DNA from: Hyphomicrobiales bacterium
GTDB taxonomy: Bacteria > Pseudomonadota > Alphaproteobacteria > Rhizobiales > Xanthobacteraceae
Length of the DNA stretch: 64,000 nt
Assembly: GCA_017305535.1 (NCBI GenBank)
Contig: JAFKKN010000004.1
Span: 427,131-491,130 of the forward strand
Direction: 5' to 3'
The notes under the pieces are model-generated. The model was not told where the DNA came from and did no database searches. It saw nothing but the letters and a program-made list of their open reading frames with translations. Position numbers and translations under genes: made by a program. Of this stretch, positions 35,667-44,701 are shown in pieces; positions within the stretch are counted from its first letter, which is position 1, and every line of letters starts with the position of its first letter.

Positions 35667-36194
35667 TTACGCGTTGACCGTCACGCCTTCATGCGCAAGC
35701 AGCCAGCGCTTGCGCTCCAGCCCGCCGCCATAACCGGTCAAGGCACCGGTTGAGCCGATGACGCGATGGCACGGCACGATCACGCTGATCGGATTGGCGC
35801 CGTTGGCGTGACCGACGGCGCGCACTGCCTTTGGCCTGTCGATGCGCGTGGCGAGCTTGCCATAGCTGGTGGTCGTGCCGGCTTTGATCTTGCGTAGCGC
35901 CGACCACACCTCGCGCTGGAACGGTGTGCCGCCGAAGCGACATGGAACGATGTCGAGCGCGTCGAGATCGCCGGCGAAGTAGCTTGCCAGCGCGCGCTTG
36001 ATCGCGGCCGGTGCGGCTCCCTCGACCAGATCGGCGCGACCGTATTGCTGGCGCATCAGTTCGGCCATGCGATGCTCATAGTCGGCCCAGTCGAGCGCGC
36101 ACAATTGCCCATCCGTGTCGGTGACAAGCAGTGCGACGCCGATCGGCGTCTCGAAGCGATCCAGATAAAAACGTTCGACTGATTTCGTGGGCAT
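35667..36194 (-). CDS. ogt: Methylated-DNA-[protein]-cysteine S-methyltransferase
   Basis: A 175-residue O6-alkylguanine alkyltransferase. The alkyl-acceptor motif IVPCHRVIGSTGALTGYGGGLERKRWLLAHE is intact, with the PCHR cysteine, the helix-turn-helix region TPFQREVWSALRKIKAGTTTSYGKLATRIDRPKAVRAVGHANGANP and the typical Arg finger. It transfers alkyl groups from guanine-O6 or thymine-O4 to itself. The start at MPTKSVERFYLDRFETPIG fits the family; the frame extends 37 residues further without a conserved part. It is divergent from DUF1304. Confidence 0.93.
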   Translation of the reverse strand: MPTKSVERFYLDRFETPIGVALLVTDTDGQLCALDWADYEHRMAELMRQQYGRADLVEGAAPAAIKRALASYFAGDLDALDIVPCRFGGTPFQREVWSALRKIKAGTTTSYGKLATRIDRPKAVRAVGHANGANPISVIVPCHRVIGSTGALTGYGGGLERKRWLLAHEGVTVNA

Positions 36195-36255
36195 CGCCGT
36201 ATCCGAAAATTGCGTGTTAGGGTTGATGGATTCAGGTCTCGATTTGGGGGTTGTC

Positions 36256-36627
36256 ATGGCCATGATCGCGAATGTCCTGGTGGCACTGGTCGCGTTGCTG
36301 CACATTTATTTCCTGATCCTCGAAATGTTTCTATGGACCAAGCCGACCGGTCTCAAGACCTTCGGCAATTCGCTGGAAAAGGCGAAGGATTCCGCCGTGC
36401 TCGCGGCCAATCAGGGCCTTTATAACGGCTTCCTTGCTATCGGCCTTTTGTGGGGACTGGTCCACCCGGTTTCCGGCTTCGGATTCCAGATCAAGGTGTT
36501 TTTTCTGCTCTGCGTGATTGCCGCCGGCCTCTATGGCGCCCTTAGCGTCGGCCGCCGCATCCTGTTCGTCCAGGCCGCCCCGGCGGCGCTGGCGCTAGTT
36601 CTGCTTTGTTTCGCCGGACATGGATAG
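36256..36627 (+). CDS. DUF1304 small membrane protein
   Basis: The protein has about 123 residues and four hydrophobic segments. The opening MAMIANVLVALVALLHIYFLILEMFLWTKPTGLKTFG and the NQGLYNGFLAIGLLWGL segment are characteristic of DUF1304 (YqjD/YkgB-like small membrane proteins of unknown function). An upstream ATG (36187) would add 23 residues; the start at 36256 preserves the family N-terminus. It is divergent from the ogt gene, with overlapping upstream control regions. Confidence 0.88.
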   Translation: MAMIANVLVALVALLHIYFLILEMFLWTKPTGLKTFGNSLEKAKDSAVLAANQGLYNGFLAIGLLWGLVHPVSGFGFQIKVFFLLCVIAAGLYGALSVGRRILFVQAAPAALALVLLCFAGHG

Positions 36628-36768
36628 CTGAAAGTCGATCAATCCAAATTGCTTCACCTTTCCCTTTGCATTGGCAAACCGCTTCCGCCAGTATCTCCCC
36701 AACGACGGCGCCAGCTTCGGCCGAACGACCGTCGATCGACGCAAAACCGTGTCATACAAAGGGAAGAA

Positions 36769-37998
36769 ATGACGATGAGGGATCGAGTTCTCAGTCTGAC
36801 TGCCGCGTCCGCAATTGCCATCGCGCTGTCAGTCTCTCCAACTTACGCGCAAAAGAAATACGACGCCGGCGCCAGCGATACCGAAATCAAGATTGGCCAG
36901 ACCGTGCCGTTCAGCGGCCCCGCATCGGCCTATGCGACGATCGGCAAGACCCAGGCCGCCTATTTCAAGATGATCAACGATCAGGGCGGCATCAACGGCC
37001 GCAAGCTCAACCTGATCCAATATGACGACGCCTACAGCCCGCCAAAGGCCGTCGAACAAGTGCGCAAGCTGGTCGAGGGCGACGAAGTGCTGCTGACGTT
37101 CCAGATCGTCGGCACGCCGCCGAACGCCGCCGTACAGAAATACCTGAACCAGAAGAAAGTGCCGCAACTGTTCGCCGCCACCGGCGCGACGCGGTTCTCC
37201 GACCCCAAGAACTTCCCCTGGACGATGGGCTTCAACCCGAACTATCAGTCCGAAGGACGCATCTACGGCAAGTACATCCTCGCCACCTACCCCAACGCCA
37301 AGATCGGTATCCTGTATCAGAACGACGACCTCGGCCGCGATTACGTGACCGGCCTCAAGGAGGCGCTCGGCGACAAGGCGAAGACCATGATCGTCGCCGA
37401 GACATCTTACGAGCTGACCGATCCCACGATCGATTCCCAGATCGTCAAGATCAAGTCGGCGGGCGCTGATCTGCTCTATGACGCATCGACGCCGAAGTTT
37501 GCCGCGCAGGCGATCAAGAAAGTGGCCGATCTCGGCTGGAAGCCGGTCCACATCCTCGACATCAACGCCACTTCGGTCGGCGCGGTGATGAAGCCGGCCG
37601 GCCTTGAGAACTCCAAGGGCGTGATCAGCACCAACTACGGCAAGGACCCGCTCGATCCGGCCTGGAAGGACGACGCCGGGATGAAGAAGTATTTCGAATT
37701 CATGGCGAAGTACTATCCGGAAGGCGACAAGGATTCGAGCTTCAACACCTACGGCTACAGCACCGCGCAGCTTCTGGTCCATGTGCTGAAGGAATGCGGC
37801 GACAACCTGACCCGCGACAACGTGATGAAGCAGGCCACCAGCCTGAAGAACGTTCAGCTCGATCTGTCGCTGCCTGGTATCGTTGGCTCGACCTCGCCGA
37901 CCGACTACCGTGTCAACAAGCAGTTGCAGATGATGAAATTCGACGGCGAGCGGTGGGAACTGTTCGGTCCGATCATCGTCGATGATCACAAGGACTGA
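36769..37998 (+). CDS. LivJ-type branched-chain amino acid ABC substrate-binding protein
   Basis: A 409-residue periplasmic binding protein of the type-1 fold with signal peptide MTMRDRVLSLTAASAIAIALSVSPTYAQ. Family blocks include TEIKIGQTVPFSGPASAYATIGKTQAAYFKMINDQGGINGRKLNLIQYDDAYSPPKAVEQVRKLVEGDEVLLTFQIVGTPPNAAVQKYLNQKKVPQLF and YLNQKKVPQLFAATGATRFSDPKNFPW. It should deliver branched-chain amino acids or aromatic/amide compounds to a Liv-type ABC transporter, but no permease or ATPase is adjacent, so the partners lie elsewhere. A strong intrinsic terminator follows. Confidence 0.92.
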   Translation: MTMRDRVLSLTAASAIAIALSVSPTYAQKKYDAGASDTEIKIGQTVPFSGPASAYATIGKTQAAYFKMINDQGGINGRKLNLIQYDDAYSPPKAVEQVRKLVEGDEVLLTFQIVGTPPNAAVQKYLNQKKVPQLFAATGATRFSDPKNFPWTMGFNPNYQSEGRIYGKYILATYPNAKIGILYQNDDLGRDYVTGLKEALGDKAKTMIVAETSYELTDPTIDSQIVKIKSAGADLLYDASTPKFAAQAIKKVADLGWKPVHILDINATSVGAVMKPAGLENSKGVISTNYGKDPLDPAWKDDAGMKKYFEFMAKYYPEGDKDSSFNTYGYSTAQLLVHVLKECGDNLTRDNVMKQATSLKNVQLDLSLPGIVGSTSPTDYRVNKQLQMMKFDGERWELFGPIIVDDHKD

Positions 37999-38026
37999 TC
38001 GCACCCCAACCGCGATCCACGACGCC

Positions 38027-38066
38027 AAGGCCGGCGCAACGCATCGACGTTGCGCCGGCCTTTCGT
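38027..38066 (+). terminator. Intrinsic terminator after the LivJ-like gene
   Basis: A 15-bp perfect stem (38027-38041 / 38048-38062, with AAGGCCGGCG outermost) and a CATCGA loop is followed by TCGTTTT. It lies 29 bases after the stop codon, a strong rho-independent terminator on the plus strand. Confidence 0.92.
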
Positions 38067-38201
38067 TTTGGACACCCTGCCCGGTAGGGTTAAGGCCTCA
38101 TGAAAGCCTTGTTTATCAGGCCTTTTCGAACAACGCGCGGCATTAGCATTAACCTTCATTTAACGCGCTTTTAAATCCCGCAGGCTACGTTCCACGGACG
38201 T

Positions 38202-40493
38202 ATGGGGCGGGTGCGTGAACGGATGGCGTTGCGACCGAAGAAAGGCAATCAGCGGAAGGAGCCGCAGTTCGGGCTGGGCGCGTCGCTCGCCAGCCTGCGG
38301 CTGAATATCGCCGACCGCATCAACGTCGGCGGCGACGACAAGCCGAAGTCGAAGAAACCCGCGAAGCGCGAGACGAACGGTGGCGGCGGCAATTCACGCA
38401 AGCCGCGCAAGTCGGCCGCGCGTGGCAACCTGCGCCGCAAACTCTATCGCACCGCCTATTGGGGCGCGGTACTCGGGCTTTGGGGCGTCATTGCCGTCGT
38501 CGGCGTAGTGATATGGGTCGGCGCGCATCTGCCGCCGATCCAGTCGCTGGAAATCCCGAAGCGGCCGCCGACGATCCAGATCGTCGGTCTCGACGGCAGC
38601 GTGCTGGCGACGCGCGGCGAGATGGGCGGCGCCAGCGTCGCGCTGAGGGAACTGCCCGCATATCTGCCGAAGGCATTCATCGCCATCGAGGATCGTCGCT
38701 TTTACAGCCACTTTGGCATCGATCCGTTGGGCATCGCCCGCGCGGCAGTCGCCAATCTCCTGCATCGCGGCGTGTCGCAGGGCGGCTCGACTCTGACACA
38801 GCAACTGGCGAAGAATCTGTTCCTGACCCAGGAACGCACCATGCAACGCAAGTTGCAGGAAGCCGAACTCGCGCTGTGGCTGGAGCATAAGCACACCAAG
38901 GCGGAGATTCTCGAACTCTATCTGAATCGGGTCTACTTCGGCTCCGGCGCCTACGGCGTCGACGCCGCCGCGCAAAAATATTTCGGCAAGTCGGCACGGA
39001 AGGTAACGTTGGCGGAAGCCGCGATGCTGGCGGGCCTCGTCAAGTCGCCGTCGCGGCTGGCGCCGAATCGCAACCCCGAGGGCGCGGAGAAGCGCGCACA
39101 GACCGTGCTGAGCGCGATGGCCGACGCCGGCTTCATCACCGAACAGCAAGCCAAAGCGGCTATCGCCAATCCCTCCTACGCAGTGAAACCGCCCGGCGCC
39201 GGCACAATCAACTACGTCGCCGACTGGATCGGCGAAGTGCTCGACGACCTGATCGGCCAGATCGACCAGAACATCGTGGTGGAAACCTCGATCGACCCAA
39301 AACTGCAAAGCGTGGCGGAAGCCTCCGTGATCGACGAACTCGCCGCCAAGAGCGTCAAGTTCAACGTCTCGCAAGGCGCGCTGGTGGCGATGACGCCGAC
39401 GGGGGAAGTTCGCGCCATGGTCGGCGGCCGCAACTACGCCGACAGCCAGTTCAACCGCGCTGTCACCGCCAAGCGCCAACCGGGCTCGGCATTCAAGCCG
39501 TTCGTCTATCTCACGGCGGTCGAGGCGGGTCTCACGCCCGAGACGATCCGGCAGGACGCGCCGATCGACGTCAAGGGCTGGCGGCCTGAGAACTACACCC
39601 ACGAATATTTCGGCGCGGTGACGCTGACGCAGGCACTGGCGATGTCGCTCAACACCGTGGCGGTGCGGCTCGGCCTCGAGGTCGGCGCCAAGAATGTGGT
39701 GCGAACGGCACACCGACTCGGCATTACCTCGAAGCTCGATGCCAACGCCTCGATCGCGCTGGGCACCTCCGGCGTGTCGTTGCTCGAACTGACCGGCGCC
39801 TATGCACCGTTCGCCAACGGCGGACGCGGCATCTCTCCGCATGTCGTCAATCGCATCCGCGCCGAGAATGGCAAGGTGCTGTATCGCCGCCCGCCCGATC
39901 CGCGCGATCAGGTGATCGATCCGCGCTACGTGGCCATGATGAACACCATGATGCGTGAAACACTGGTCAGTGGCACCGCGCGCAAGGCGGAGATTCCCGG
40001 CTGGACCGCCGCCGGCAAGACCGGCACCAGCCAGGATTTCCGCGACGCCTGGTTCATCGGCTACACCGCCAATCTCGTCACCGGTGTCTGGCTCGGCAAC
40101 GACGACAACTCGCCGACCAAGAAGGCCACCGGCGGCGGATTGCCGGTGGAGGTCTGGACCCGCTTCATGCGCGCGGCCCATCAGGGTGTTCCGGTCGCGG
40201 CGCTGCCGGGTGCGCAGTCCAACGGATTGTTTCCGAGTTTCGCGCCGGCCCAGCAGGCCAGCATGATGCCCGCCGGCGCATCGAGCAGCACGGCCACGAG
40301 CAAGGTGACCAACGGCGCGGCACCTGCGGCAATGCCGTCGCGCCCCGCAGCGCAGCCTTATCCAGCCCCGCCCTCGCCGGCCCCTGTCAGTTCCGGCAAC
40401 ACGCCGCGGCCGGTGCAAGGTTCGGTGCGACCGGAAGCGGCGAGCGGGCTTGATGGCTGGCTGGTGGAGCGCCTGTTCGGCGGCCGGCGCTGA
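38202..40493 (+). CDS. Class A penicillin-binding protein, PBP1A type
   Basis: A 763-residue bifunctional peptidoglycan synthase. An Arg/Lys-rich cytoplasmic N-terminus (with KPKSKKPAKRE) precedes one transmembrane helix (WGAVLGLWGVIAVVGVVIWVG). The GT51 glycosyltransferase domain shows IAIEDRRFYSHFGIDPLG (catalytic Glu), GGSTLTQQLAKNLFLT and RKLQEAELALWLEHKHTKAEILELYLNRVYFGSGAYG. The transpeptidase domain has RQPGSAFKPF (Ser-x-x-Lys nucleophile), SLN-type SLNTVAVRLG and GKTGTSQDFRDAWF (KTG). A Pro-rich tail follows. It elongates and crosslinks the periplasmic wall. Confidence 0.95.
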   Translation: MGRVRERMALRPKKGNQRKEPQFGLGASLASLRLNIADRINVGGDDKPKSKKPAKRETNGGGGNSRKPRKSAARGNLRRKLYRTAYWGAVLGLWGVIAVVGVVIWVGAHLPPIQSLEIPKRPPTIQIVGLDGSVLATRGEMGGASVALRELPAYLPKAFIAIEDRRFYSHFGIDPLGIARAAVANLLHRGVSQGGSTLTQQLAKNLFLTQERTMQRKLQEAELALWLEHKHTKAEILELYLNRVYFGSGAYGVDAAAQKYFGKSARKVTLAEAAMLAGLVKSPSRLAPNRNPEGAEKRAQTVLSAMADAGFITEQQAKAAIANPSYAVKPPGAGTINYVADWIGEVLDDLIGQIDQNIVVETSIDPKLQSVAEASVIDELAAKSVKFNVSQGALVAMTPTGEVRAMVGGRNYADSQFNRAVTAKRQPGSAFKPFVYLTAVEAGLTPETIRQDAPIDVKGWRPENYTHEYFGAVTLTQALAMSLNTVAVRLGLEVGAKNVVRTAHRLGITSKLDANASIALGTSGVSLLELTGAYAPFANGGRGISPHVVNRIRAENGKVLYRRPPDPRDQVIDPRYVAMMNTMMRETLVSGTARKAEIPGWTAAGKTGTSQDFRDAWFIGYTANLVTGVWLGNDDNSPTKKATGGGLPVEVWTRFMRAAHQGVPVAALPGAQSNGLFPSFAPAQQASMMPAGASSSTATSKVTNGAAPAAMPSRPAAQPYPAPPSPAPVSSGNTPRPVQGSVRPEAASGLDGWLVERLFGGRR

Positions 40494-40520
40494 CGCGACC
40501 GGCCACTTCAATTATCGTGC

Positions 40521-41276
40521 TCAATCCGTAATGCCGTAGCGATGCAGGTCGTTGCCGTGAACATCGAGCCAGGTCTTGGCCTGCTCGACCTTCGGACAAA
40601 CCCGAGCCACGACCTTCCAGAAGCGGGGCGAGTGATTCATCTCGACCAGATGCGCGACTTCATGTGCGGCGAGGTAGTCGAGCACGAAAGACGGCGCGAG
40701 GATCAACCGCCATGAGAACGACAACGATCCCGCCGACGTGCAGGAGCCCCAGCGGCTCGATTGATCGCGGATCGACAGCCGCTTCACCTTGACGCCCAGC
40801 TCAGCGGCATAGTGATCGGAAGCCTTTTGCAGATCGCGCCGCGCTTCGCGCTTGAGAAAATCGTGGATGCGGCGGTCGACATATTCGGCACCGCCCGCGA
40901 CGCAGAGAATCTTTTCGCCACTGTCGCGCGTCTCCGTCCACACCGTGCCGCGACTGCCGGCGCGATGCACGATGCGATGCGCAACACCGCGTAACGGAAC
41001 CACGACGCCCGCCTGAAATGGTGCGGCCTTCGGCAAACGCCCCAATCGGGCGGCGATCCAGCCGCCATGACGCTGCGCGAAGTCTTTCGCATCGGCAATG
41101 GTGCCGCGTGGAGGCATGGTGAGAATGGCTTCGCGATCACTCGGGTGAATTCGCAGCGTGTATCGGCGCGCTCGACGATGTCGCCTCAGTCGAATCGCGA
41201 AAATCTGCGATCCGAATTTGATGGCGATGGTCGATGGTTCATAGGGACGGCGATAAAGAAGGGCGCGAAAAGCCAT
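40521..41276 (-). CDS. YgjP-like (DUF45) M48-type metallopeptidase
   Basis: About 251 residues of the DUF45/YgjP family. The zinc motif HEVAHLVEMNHSPRFW (HExxH...H) lies near the C-terminus; further conserved features are VKRLSIRDQSSRWGSCTSAGSLSFSWRLILAPSFVLDYLAAHEVAHL. Such proteins are predicted metal-dependent hydrolases, function unknown in vivo. The start at MAFRALLYRRPYEP fits; the frame extends further upstream. It is convergent with PBP1A, 27 bases apart. Confidence 0.87.
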   Translation of the reverse strand: MAFRALLYRRPYEPSTIAIKFGSQIFAIRLRRHRRARRYTLRIHPSDREAILTMPPRGTIADAKDFAQRHGGWIAARLGRLPKAAPFQAGVVVPLRGVAHRIVHRAGSRGTVWTETRDSGEKILCVAGGAEYVDRRIHDFLKREARRDLQKASDHYAAELGVKVKRLSIRDQSSRWGSCTSAGSLSFSWRLILAPSFVLDYLAAHEVAHLVEMNHSPRFWKVVARVCPKVEQAKTWLDVHGNDLHRYGITD

Positions 41277-41576
41277 GTCTACAGATCCGGCATTCAGGAA
41301 GTCGCCGGGATTCTGCCATATCTGCCGCCAAGGAAAGCGGTCCGCGCAAAAACAAATCATTTGCCCAATATACAGGGGCAGCGAGGCGAAATCGCCCTAT
41401 ATCATGTAGGGAACCGGGCCGGATTTCGGTTAAAATACATGGTATCGCGACGCTGAAATCACGATGCCACATTCATTACTTCAGGGAACAGGAAATCCAG
41501 ATTCAATCCTTCAGGCGCCCGCTGGGACAATCATACTCAACATGACTGTCCCAGCGCGATTTGACGACTGAATTCG
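41277..41576. other. Intergenic stretch between the peptidase and phaZ
   Basis: I see no gene here. It holds one hairpin, GCTGGGACA (41521-41529) / TGTCCCAGC (41547-41555), a 9-bp stem with a long loop downstream of phaZ that may be its terminator; no T-run follows. The rest is less GC-rich than flanking genes and contains the peptidase promoter region. Confidence 0.4.
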
Positions 41577-42914
41577 TTATTCAGCAGCAGCCATCGCCAG
41601 TTCGACATGCGCCGACGGCTGAGCCGACGACTGCATGAACGCGGAGATGCGAGGCACGATCTCCTTGCGGAAGCGCGAGCCGTTGAACACGCCGTAATGT
41701 CCGACATCCTTCTGCACGTAATGAACGCGCCGGTTCGCCGGGATCGCGCTGCACAGTCCATGCGTCGCTTCGGTCTGGCCGAGACCGGAGATATCGTCGT
41801 TCTCGCCTTCGACCGTCATCAGCGCGACGCGACGCACCTTCGACGGATCGACCGGCTCGCCGCGATGTGTCATCTCGCCCTTCGGCAGCGATTGCTTGAC
41901 GAACACTTCGTCGACGGTTTGCAGATAGTATTCGGCGGTCAGGTCCATCACCGCGAGATACTCGTCGTAGAAGTCGCGATGTTTCTCGACCTTGTCGCCA
42001 TCGCCCTTCACCAGATTGTCGAACAGCCGCCGATGCGCATCGACGTGGCGGTCGAGGTTCATGCTGACGAAGCCTGTCAGTTGCAGGAAGCCGGGATAAA
42101 CGTCGCGCATGAAGCCGGGATGCGGGAACGGCACCTTGGTGATGACGTTGCTGCGGAACCAGTCGATGCCGCGCTCCTGCGCGAGGTTGTTCACCGCCGT
42201 GGGGTTGCGCCGTGTATCGATCGGGCCGCCCATCAGCGTCATCGACAGCGGTACATTGGGGTCGTTCTTGGCTTCCATCACCGACACGGCCATCACGACA
42301 GGCACAGCCGGCTGACAGACCGCGACGACATGAACGTCACCGCCCAACACATGCAGAATTTCAATAAGGTGATCGACGTAGTCATTGAGATCGAAGCGGC
42401 CCGCCGACAGCGGAACCATGCGCGCATCGGCCCAGTCGGTGATATAGACGTCGTGGCCCGGCAGGAAAGCTTCGACCGTGCCACGCAACAGCGTTGCGTA
42501 GTGGCCCGACATCGGCGCAACGATCAGCACGCGCGGCTGCGGCTTGCTCAGCGGCGCGACAATCGCGCGCTCGAAATGCAGCAGGCGGCAGAACGGCTTC
42601 TCCCAGACCGAGCGAACCGTGACCGGCACGCGATGACCCTCCACCTCGGTGAAGTCGAGGCCCCATTCCGGCTTGCCGTAGCGGCGCGTGATGCGCTCGA
42701 ACAACTCGCAGCCCGCGGCGATCGACTTGCCAAACGTGGTGTGGGTCCAGGGATTGATCGGATTTTCGAACAGGATTTTGGTGGCATCCGTGACGGCGCG
42801 CGCCGGATTGAGAGAGGCCTGGCCCATCTCATACATCCAGTACATCGGCATCATCATCGCGGAGCCACCCTGCACCGGCAGAGTCGGCGCACCGCCAAAT
42901 TCTCCAATCGCCAT
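41577..42914 (-). CDS. phaZ: Intracellular polyhydroxyalkanoate depolymerase
   Basis: A 445-residue PHB depolymerase that mobilises stored PHB. The catalytic Cys200 sits in VVAVCQPAVPVVMAVSVMEA, matching the Cys-dependent active site of the intracellular PhaZ1 type, and the C-terminal His is in YVQKDVGHYGVFNGSRFRKEIVP. The N-terminal MMMPMYWMYEMGQASLNPARAV stretch is typical. Other family blocks are PGHDVYITDWADARMVPLSAGRFDLNDYVDHLIE and LMGGPIDTRRNPTAVNNLAQERG. A TGC-rich palindromic box lies 16-33 bases before the start. With phaA, phaB and phaR this gives the window both synthesis and degradation of PHB. Confidence 0.95.
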   Translation of the reverse strand: MAIGEFGGAPTLPVQGGSAMMMPMYWMYEMGQASLNPARAVTDATKILFENPINPWTHTTFGKSIAAGCELFERITRRYGKPEWGLDFTEVEGHRVPVTVRSVWEKPFCRLLHFERAIVAPLSKPQPRVLIVAPMSGHYATLLRGTVEAFLPGHDVYITDWADARMVPLSAGRFDLNDYVDHLIEILHVLGGDVHVVAVCQPAVPVVMAVSVMEAKNDPNVPLSMTLMGGPIDTRRNPTAVNNLAQERGIDWFRSNVITKVPFPHPGFMRDVYPGFLQLTGFVSMNLDRHVDAHRRLFDNLVKGDGDKVEKHRDFYDEYLAVMDLTAEYYLQTVDEVFVKQSLPKGEMTHRGEPVDPSKVRRVALMTVEGENDDISGLGQTEATHGLCSAIPANRRVHYVQKDVGHYGVFNGSRFRKEIVPRISAFMQSSAQPSAHVELAMAAAE

Positions 42915-42929
42915 CAGCTAATCCCCGAG

Positions 42930-42947
42930 TTGCATTTTGCGTTGCAA
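42930..42947. promoter_or_regulatory. TGC-rich palindromic box before phaZ (possible PhaR site)
   Basis: TTGCATTTTGCGTTGCAA contains TTGC-GTT-GCAA (42937-42947) and a wider TTGCA...TGCAA symmetry. It lies 16-33 bases before the phaZ ATG, overlapping the likely promoter. It resembles TTGC-ATC-GCAA before the patatin gene and TTGCATCGCG before phaR, and fits the TGC-N3-GCA type of PhaR site described in other alphaproteobacteria (inference). Confidence 0.5.
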
Positions 42948-42984
42948 TAGTGTGACGAGTGCACTGCGGAGCGTCAATCCATCC

Positions 42985-43134
42985 ATTTTGCTAAATCCCG
43001 CAGATCGGCAACTTCATTCTGCTGGAAGCCGGTTAACGGGAGGATTCCGGCTACTGGAGGCCGTCACGCCTATGGAACCCATGGCAGGAGGGTTCGATTC
43101 TCGCCGTGTGTGGTTCTGTCACCACACCCTTTTT
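42985..43134 (+). ncRNA. Candidate small RNA or regB leader ending in an orphan intrinsic terminator
   Basis: GTGTGGT (43108-43114) and ACCACAC (43121-43127) form a 7-bp stem followed by CCTTTTT (43128-43134), a plus-strand intrinsic terminator. No plus-strand gene ends upstream; phaZ runs the other way. Before it, AGCCGG (43027-43032) / CCGGCT (43047-43052) closes a hairpin whose loop holds GGGAGGA, followed by TGGAGG, TGGAA and CAGGAGG. Five GGA motifs in about 60 bases recall RNAs that sequester CsrA-like proteins or anti-SD pairing RNAs. The 5' end is unknown. It may instead be an attenuator of regB, which begins at 43191. Confidence 0.4.
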
Positions 43135-43190
43135 GGCCGCGACGGATAGTCCATACCCACCCGGACCGGCGATGCGGTAGAATCAACGCC

Positions 43191-44507
43191 ATGACAGACA
43201 CCGCGTTTCCCGACTTCCATCACCCGCGACGGTATATCCGTCTTGATACCATCCTGAGGTTGCGGTGGCTCGCGGCCCTTGGCCAACTCGCGGCCATCTT
43301 CTTCGTGGTCCAGAGTCTGGACTTCGATGTCCCGATCATTCCCTGTGTCGCAATCATCGCGGCCTCGGCCATCGTCACGCTGGCGCTGCAAATCGCCGTC
43401 AACCCAATGCAACGATTGGCGCCACGCTACGCGGCAGCGTTGCTCGCGCTGAATATCGCCGAACTCGCCGGATTGCTTTATCTGACGGGTGGCCTGGAAA
43501 ATCCGTTCTCGTTCCTGTTCCTTGGCCCCGTGCTGATCTCCGCGACCGCGCTGCCAACCCGGATCACCATCGGTCTCGGCATTTTCGCCGCCGTCTGCTC
43601 CACCGCGCTTGGCTTCTTCCACCTGCCGCTACCATGGAACGGCGACGAACCACTGGTGCTGCCGCCGGTCTACATGGCCGGCATCTGGCTTTCGATCCTG
43701 CTGGCGATCGGCGTAACCAGCCTCTACACGTTTCAAGTCACCGAGGAAGCACGCAAACTGGCCGATGCCCTCGCCGCGACCGAACTGGTGCTGACGCGCG
43801 AACAGCATCTGACCCAACTCGACGGCCTTGCGGCCGCGGCCGCCCACGAACTCGGCACGCCGCTCTCGACCATCTTCCTGATCTCGCGCGAACTCGAACA
43901 GACGACGCCGCAGGACAGTCCCTTGGCGAGCGACATCAAAACCCTGCGCGAGCAGGCGCAGCGCTGTCGCGACATTCTCGCCAAGATCGCGCAACTGTCG
44001 TCGTCGGGGGCACCGTTCGATCGGATGCCGCTTTCGACGTTGATCGAGGAATCCGTCGCACCGCATCGCGATTTCGGCGTTGCCATCAAGATCCATATCG
44101 CCGCTTCCGACAGCGCGGAACCGGCCAGCATGCGCAACCCGGCGATTCTTTATGGCGTCGGCAACATCCTTGAAAACGCAGTGGACTTCGCCCGCACAAT
44201 GGTGGAAGTGGACGCGCGCTGGAACGAGGATATCGTCGAGATCATCATTTCCGACGACGGCCCCGGCATCGCCCCCGACGTCTTGAAACGGATCGGCGAA
44301 CCTTATCTGTCGCGCCGCCGTGGCCTCGATCCGACCCATCGCGAGCGGCGCGGTCTCGGTCTTGGCATCTTCATCGCGCGGACCTTTCTGGAGCGATCCG
44401 ATGCGGAAGTAACTTTTTCCAATCGGACCTTTCCGGACCACGGCGCGGTGGTACGGATCGCCTGGCCACGCGCCAGTTTCGAAACCACGCAAACCGCCAC
44501 CGACTGA
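43191..44507 (+). CDS. regB: Redox-sensing histidine kinase RegB/ActS/PrrB
   Basis: A 438-residue membrane histidine kinase controlling respiration, CO2 or nitrogen fixation genes by redox state. It has about six membrane segments in the first 180 residues. The quinone-binding heptad GGLENPF is at 100-106, the phosphorylated His219 in AAAAHELGTPLSTIF, and the redox-active Cys259 in EQAQRCRDILAKI; both positions are offset by six from Rhodobacter RegB (His225, Cys265). The ATPase domain has N, G1 and G2 boxes (NILENAVDFA, DDGPGIAPDV, GLGLGIFIA). The start MTDTAFPDFHHP is supported by the spacing; an open frame extends upstream. Confidence 0.95.
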   Translation: MTDTAFPDFHHPRRYIRLDTILRLRWLAALGQLAAIFFVVQSLDFDVPIIPCVAIIAASAIVTLALQIAVNPMQRLAPRYAAALLALNIAELAGLLYLTGGLENPFSFLFLGPVLISATALPTRITIGLGIFAAVCSTALGFFHLPLPWNGDEPLVLPPVYMAGIWLSILLAIGVTSLYTFQVTEEARKLADALAATELVLTREQHLTQLDGLAAAAAHELGTPLSTIFLISRELEQTTPQDSPLASDIKTLREQAQRCRDILAKIAQLSSSGAPFDRMPLSTLIEESVAPHRDFGVAIKIHIAASDSAEPASMRNPAILYGVGNILENAVDFARTMVEVDARWNEDIVEIIISDDGPGIAPDVLKRIGEPYLSRRRGLDPTHRERRGLGLGIFIARTFLERSDAEVTFSNRTFPDHGAVVRIAWPRASFETTQTATD

Positions 44508-44701
44508 TGCCGCCAGAACTATCTATCTGCTTGTTTGCACAAGATGTTCAGGCGAAGCCGGAACACGTCGGCCCTTTGGCGAGCACCGAAACAATGATAA
44601 CCCGCAAGGGAACCCTCATTCCTTGTCTCGCGACGATATGTGCCCTTGGAATTGCATGGCAGCACCCCATATTCTGAAGATCGACAATCAGGAAAACCCC
44701 C

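Noticed and set aside
36829..38028. 399-codon minus-strand open frame over the LivJ-like gene
   Set aside because: Antisense shadow; the plus-strand protein has a signal peptide and full family motifs.
38394..40511. 705-codon open frame on the minus strand opposite PBP1A
   Set aside because: It is the antisense shadow of a clear class A PBP gene, with no recognisable motifs. GC-rich codon use leaves long open frames on the other strand.
43085..43105. Possible tRNA/tmRNA T-arm (GGTTCGATTC) before regB
   Set aside because: The flanking bases do not give a five-pair T-stem or an acceptor stem, and no tag-coding or CCA sequence is present.
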